DNA of 64,000 nucleotides from Aliiroseovarius sp. M344 (GTDB taxonomy: Bacteria > Pseudomonadota > Alphaproteobacteria > Rhodobacterales > Rhodobacteraceae), in assembly GCF_025140835.1 (NCBI RefSeq), contig NZ_CP081153.1, forward strand, positions 1,054,001 through 1,118,000, in the 5' to 3' direction. The notes under the pieces are model-generated. The model searched no databases and was not told the origin of the DNA. It saw nothing but the letters and a program-made list of their open reading frames with translations. The translations under genes were made by a program, and so were the position numbers. Positions 60,927 to 64,000 of the stretch are shown here, piece after piece; position 1 is the stretch's first letter, and the number at the start of each line of letters is the position of its first letter.

Positions 60927-62588
60927 ATGACTGACCAAAAGACTCAGATTGAGGCGCCGCCGCGTGCAAACCGGCTTCCGGACCTTTGGTCAGTGGGGGC
61001 ATTGGCGATTGCGATTTTGGTTTTGTTGCCAATCCTATCAATCGTCTGGCTGGCATTGACTCCGGTCGAAAATGCCTGGCCGCACCTGCTGAATACGACA
61101 CTGCCGCGCTACGTTTCAAACACTCTGCTGCTATGCGTGACGGTGGGCGGCCTGTCGGCCGCTGTTGGCACCGGGTCGGCATGGCTGATTACCATGTACC
61201 GGTTTCCCGGCGCGCGTTGGCTTGAATGGCTGTTGCTAACGCCGCTGGCCATCCCCGCCTATGTGGGTGCCTATGCTTTGGTGGATTTTCTGGAATATGC
61301 CGGACCTGTTCAGACAGGGCTGCGGGCCGTGTTTGGCTGGGAAAGCGCCGTAGATTACTGGTTTCCGCAAATCCGATCGCGCTGGGCGGCTGTCGTGGTT
61401 CTGACGGCGGCTTTGAACCCTTATGTTTTCTTGTTGGCGCGCGCCGCGTTTCGTGAACAATCGGGAGACGCATACGAAGTCGCGCGAGCGCTTGGCGCCG
61501 GTCCGTTCGCTCGTTTCTGGCGCGTCGGCATGCCGTTGGCGCGTCCAGCCATTGCGGCAGGTGTTGCCATCGTGATGATGGAAACAGTATCTGATTTCGG
61601 CGTAGTAGATTACTTCGCCGTACAGACCCTGACCACCGGCATCTTCACTGTCTGGCTGGAAGGTCACAATGCCGGCGGGGCGGCGCAGATCGCGATGGTG
61701 ATCTTGGTTTTTGTGTTCCTGCTGGCCGCGCTCGAGAAAACCAGCCGCTCACGCAGCCGGTTCTACCGCATGTCGCGCCAAAGCCGCCCCGTCGAAGCGC
61801 GCGCGCTGTCCGTCTGGCCCGGCGTTGCCGCCCTGATCGCCTGCGCAATACCCTTCGTGGTGGGTTTTGTCCTGCCGGTGGGTGTATTGATTGGCCATGC
61901 GGTCGCCAAGCCAGAGTATTGGCTGTCCAATGGACTGGCTTCGGCGTTGTTGCACACGTTGACTGTTGGCGGGATCGCTGCCGTGGTGACGGTAACTGCA
62001 GCGTTGTTTTTGGTCTATGGCGTGCGGCTTTCGGGCCATTCGCTGCCCCGCAAACTCATGCCATTGACGACCATCGGTTATGCAGCGCCCGGCGCCGTGT
62101 TGGGGATCGGGATCCTGATCCCTATGGCCGCAACTGACAACGCTTTGGCCGACGGTGTTCTGGCTTTGACCGGTTGGGATCCCGGCTTGATGATGACCGG
62201 CACAGCTTTCGCGGTCATCTACGCCTATTGTGTGCGCTTCTTTGCTATCGCGCAGGGGGCTGCTGACGCCGCGATCGAACGTGTTTCGCCCAACCTGCCG
62301 ATGGCCGCCCGATCATTGGGCCGCTCTGCCCGTGGGGCCTTGTCCGAGGTTTACGTGCCGCTCATCCGAAGCTCAGTTGGCACAGCGCTGCTTTTGGTGT
62401 TTGTGGATAGCGTAAAAGAGCTACCCGCAACCCTGCTTCTGCGCCCCTTCAACTACGGCACGTTGGCCACGCGCGTCTACGAGCAAGCCTCGCTTGAGCA
62501 ATTGGGGCAAGCCGCGCCACCAGCGCTCATGGTCATCGCCGTCGGTCTGTGCGCGGTGGCCTTGATGGCACGCGCCAGTCGTAGCTAA
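60927..62588 (+). CDS. Iron(III)-type ABC transporter permease, fused double domain
   Basis: A 553-residue permease (FbpB/AfuB class) made of two homologous permease halves with about twelve spans. Each half has an EAA loop: YEVARALGAGPFARFWRVGMPLARPA and MAARSLGRSARGALSEVYVPLIRSS. It would import Fe3+ from a periplasmic binding protein; neither the binding protein nor the ATPase is adjacent. The ATG at 60927 is preceded directly by a TTG that could also start. Confidence 0.9.
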   Translation: MTDQKTQIEAPPRANRLPDLWSVGALAIAILVLLPILSIVWLALTPVENAWPHLLNTTLPRYVSNTLLLCVTVGGLSAAVGTGSAWLITMYRFPGARWLEWLLLTPLAIPAYVGAYALVDFLEYAGPVQTGLRAVFGWESAVDYWFPQIRSRWAAVVVLTAALNPYVFLLARAAFREQSGDAYEVARALGAGPFARFWRVGMPLARPAIAAGVAIVMMETVSDFGVVDYFAVQTLTTGIFTVWLEGHNAGGAAQIAMVILVFVFLLAALEKTSRSRSRFYRMSRQSRPVEARALSVWPGVAALIACAIPFVVGFVLPVGVLIGHAVAKPEYWLSNGLASALLHTLTVGGIAAVVTVTAALFLVYGVRLSGHSLPRKLMPLTTIGYAAPGAVLGIGILIPMAATDNALADGVLALTGWDPGLMMTGTAFAVIYAYCVRFFAIAQGAADAAIERVSPNLPMAARSLGRSARGALSEVYVPLIRSSVGTALLLVFVDSVKELPATLLLRPFNYGTLATRVYEQASLEQLGQAAPPALMVIAVGLCAVALMARASRS

Positions 62589-62635
62589 ACCTTTTACTTG
62601 AACCCCGTCGCAGAACCCCTTAAATGCGCACCAGT

Positions 62636-62711
62636 GCCCCTATAGCTCAGCTGGTAGAGCAACTGATTTGTAATCAGTAGGTCCGCGGTTCGAGTCCGTG
62701 TGGGGGCACCA
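62636..62711 (+). tRNA. tRNA-Thr (anticodon TGT), CCA encoded
   Basis: A 76-nt tRNA. Acceptor GCCCCTA pairs with TGGGGGC (one G-T pair), anticodon stem ACTGA/TCAGT encloses TTTGTAA with anticodon TGT at 62669-62671, the T-loop GGTTCGAGTCC is present, and discriminator A plus CCA end the gene. Confidence 0.97.
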
Positions 62712-63146
62712 CTTTTACATTAAAATCAATATCTTGCGCAAATCTGAGGTGCAGTGGAAACCGCCCCGAGAAATCCGGAATCAGATCGGAAGCGGGTTTT
62801 GGACTGCGGCAGGGTGATACGGTCTAGCGAGAGATTCGTTTTGATTTCAAACAGGTGCCGCAACACCGCTATGCCACTGATGGTGGCCGGCCCCAATACA
62901 GGAACCAATGGTCATTCGTAGTTGGTTTACCAAATGCAAACCAGTAGACTTCCCTTTGATCCGTCCAATTAAAAGAGATGCCGTGTTCTTACAACTCGCC
63001 AGCGACCGCAGTGCCGGGTAAGCCTGACATTGGCCGCATTGTTTGCAACGACTGGTGCATTCAACAGGCTGGGCTTTCGATCTGACGTGTTAGATGTGCC
63101 CTGTCGAAGGCTTTGCGGTTCGACCGATACATTATATGAATACGCT
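62712..63146. other. Intergenic stretch after tRNA-Thr without recognised gene
   Basis: About 435 bp. I see no credible reading frame, terminator or repeat of the tRNA 3' end, so no attachment site is supported. Confidence 0.5.
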
Positions 63147-64000
63147 ATGACTTTTGATCAAATAAAGACCTTCCTGTGGGTGGCGCGGTTGGGGGGCTTT
63201 CGCAAGGCGGCTGATCGGCTCAACCTGTCGCAACCGGCCGTGTCGACCCGTATCTCAAATCTGGAGCAGGAATTGCGCGTGCCTTTGTTTGAGCGCGGTC
63301 GGGGGGAGCTTGTCCTGACGAAACACGGCACGCTTCTGCTTGCCTACGCAGAGCAGATGCTGTTCGTCGAAGAGGAGATCAAGCAGCGCGTCGCAAACCC
63401 ATCCGAAGCAGACGGGCTGTTCCGTGTTGGCGCGTCTGAAACGATAGCACAGGCATGGTTGCCGGACTTTCTGAAGGCCTTCAGTGAGCAATATCCGCGC
63501 GTAAATGTTGATCTTACCGTGGACATATCCATCAATCTGCGCTCGGAACTTCTTGAACGAAAGCTTGATCTTGCGCTTTTGATGGGCCCTGTTTCAGAGT
63601 TCTCGGTCGAGAACGTCGTTTTGCCGCCCTTTGACCTGCACTGGTATCGTTCGACGACAAATCCACAGACCGAATTGAGCAAAATTCCGATCATTTCCTA
63701 TTCGAGCAAGACACGACCTTATCGCGAGCTCATGTCAGAATTATCGCGCCGGATCGGGCCCAAACTCCGTGTCTATACCTCTGCATCGGTGTCGGCGAGT
63801 TTGAAGATGATCGCCGCGGGAATCGCTGTCGGACCCTATCCGCGTGCGTTGGCCAATGATTTTCTGGGGACCGGGCAAATCGTCGAGTTTGATCCGGGCT
63901 TTCGCCCCACGCCACTATCGTTCACGGCGTCGTACTTGTCAGAGCCCCGTAGCTTCCTTGTTGAAAACAGTGCTAAAATCGCCCGCGACGTGGCCGAGGT
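63147..64000 (+). CDS. LysR family transcriptional regulator (partial, C-terminus outside window)
   Basis: The frame from ATG 63147 runs to the window end (284 codons). The N-terminal winged helix is clear: FDQIKTFLWVARLGGFRKAA, then LNLSQPAVSTRISNLEQELRVPLFERGRGELVLTKHG. The effector domain begins near residue 90 (LFRVGASETIAQAWLPDFLK) and continues with LLERKLDLALLMG. Nearly all of a usual 300-residue LysR protein is present. Target genes lie outside the window or are unknown. Confidence 0.92.
   Translation, partial: MTFDQIKTFLWVARLGGFRKAADRLNLSQPAVSTRISNLEQELRVPLFERGRGELVLTKHGTLLLAYAEQMLFVEEEIKQRVANPSEADGLFRVGASETIAQAWLPDFLKAFSEQYPRVNVDLTVDISINLRSELLERKLDLALLMGPVSEFSVENVVLPPFDLHWYRSTTNPQTELSKIPIISYSSKTRPYRELMSELSRRIGPKLRVYTSASVSASLKMIAAGIAVGPYPRALANDFLGTGQIVEFDPGFRPTPLSFTASYLSEPRSFLVENSAKIARDVAE

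Noticed and set aside
62636..63146. tRNA-Thr as an integration site for a mobile element
   Set aside because: No integrase gene, no duplicated tRNA 3' end and no change in gene content could be seen after it.
1..64000. CRISPR arrays, insertion sequences, prophage or toxin-antitoxin genes
   Set aside because: No regularly spaced repeats, transposase or phage-like motifs were found on either strand by reading; small overlapping gene pairs have other explanations.

Overview
The window looks like chromosomal DNA of a marine alphaproteobacterium of the Rhodobacteraceae (Roseobacter group). The support is the run NDUFA12 - MlaD - DUF2155 - aat - accC - accB, a GapR/DUF2312 nucleoid protein, a B12-dependent class II ribonucleotide reductase, heterotetrameric sarcosine oxidase, a BCCT carrier, Prs-type type I secretion genes and a tandem-permease iron transporter. 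I see no phage, insertion sequence, integrase, CRISPR array or rRNA. Two tRNAs are present: Ser(GCT) and Thr(TGT).

Layout. 1-3090: BMP-type (nucleoside/lipoprotein-binding) ABC importer, minus strand, cut by the window edge. 3249-8047: housekeeping minus-strand genes (rimI-like, tsaB, NifU-like, universal stress protein, AbrB-type membrane protein, class IV aminotransferase, DUF1489). 8175-13625: nrdJ, a Crp/Fnr regulator, a Kef/CPA2 antiporter and tRNA-Ser. 13845-31159: accessory catabolic block with soxBDAG, two regulators (GlxA/AraC type and LysR), a six-gene plus-strand operon (aldehyde dehydrogenase, M19 dipeptidase-like protein, a 561-residue protein I cannot assign, a DUF3726-like protein, an Ldh2-family dehydrogenase, a BCCT carrier) and an amino-acid ABC importer. 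31311-35621: type I secretion pair and a divergent PPP-type phosphatase. 35877-41846: creatinase followed by a Pot-type ABC importer. 42081-44142: clpP and clpX. 44332-48698: the NDUFA12 to accB block plus a small unknown. 48804-55230: regulators, including a split two-component system whose kinase carries a sodium/solute-symporter module. 55295-64000: orphan FliM/FliN-like protein, DksA-like protein, a fused beta-oxidation enzyme, small proteins, GapR, a sulfotransferase-like unknown, an iron-type permease, tRNA-Thr and the start of a LysR gene.

How it fits together. Creatinase makes sarcosine and urea from creatine. Sarcosine oxidase (soxBDAG) oxidatively demethylates sarcosine. Both lie within about 22 kb, each with its own transport or regulation, so the middle of the window reads as an N-methylated-amine utilisation region. 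Between them the operon at 20936-28610 has four translationally coupled genes, two of them essentially uncharacterised, and ends with a betaine/carnitine-type carrier. It is my best candidate for an undescribed pathway. Its substrate is not shown by the sequence; an N-methylated or quaternary-amine solute is an inference from the carrier and the neighbours.
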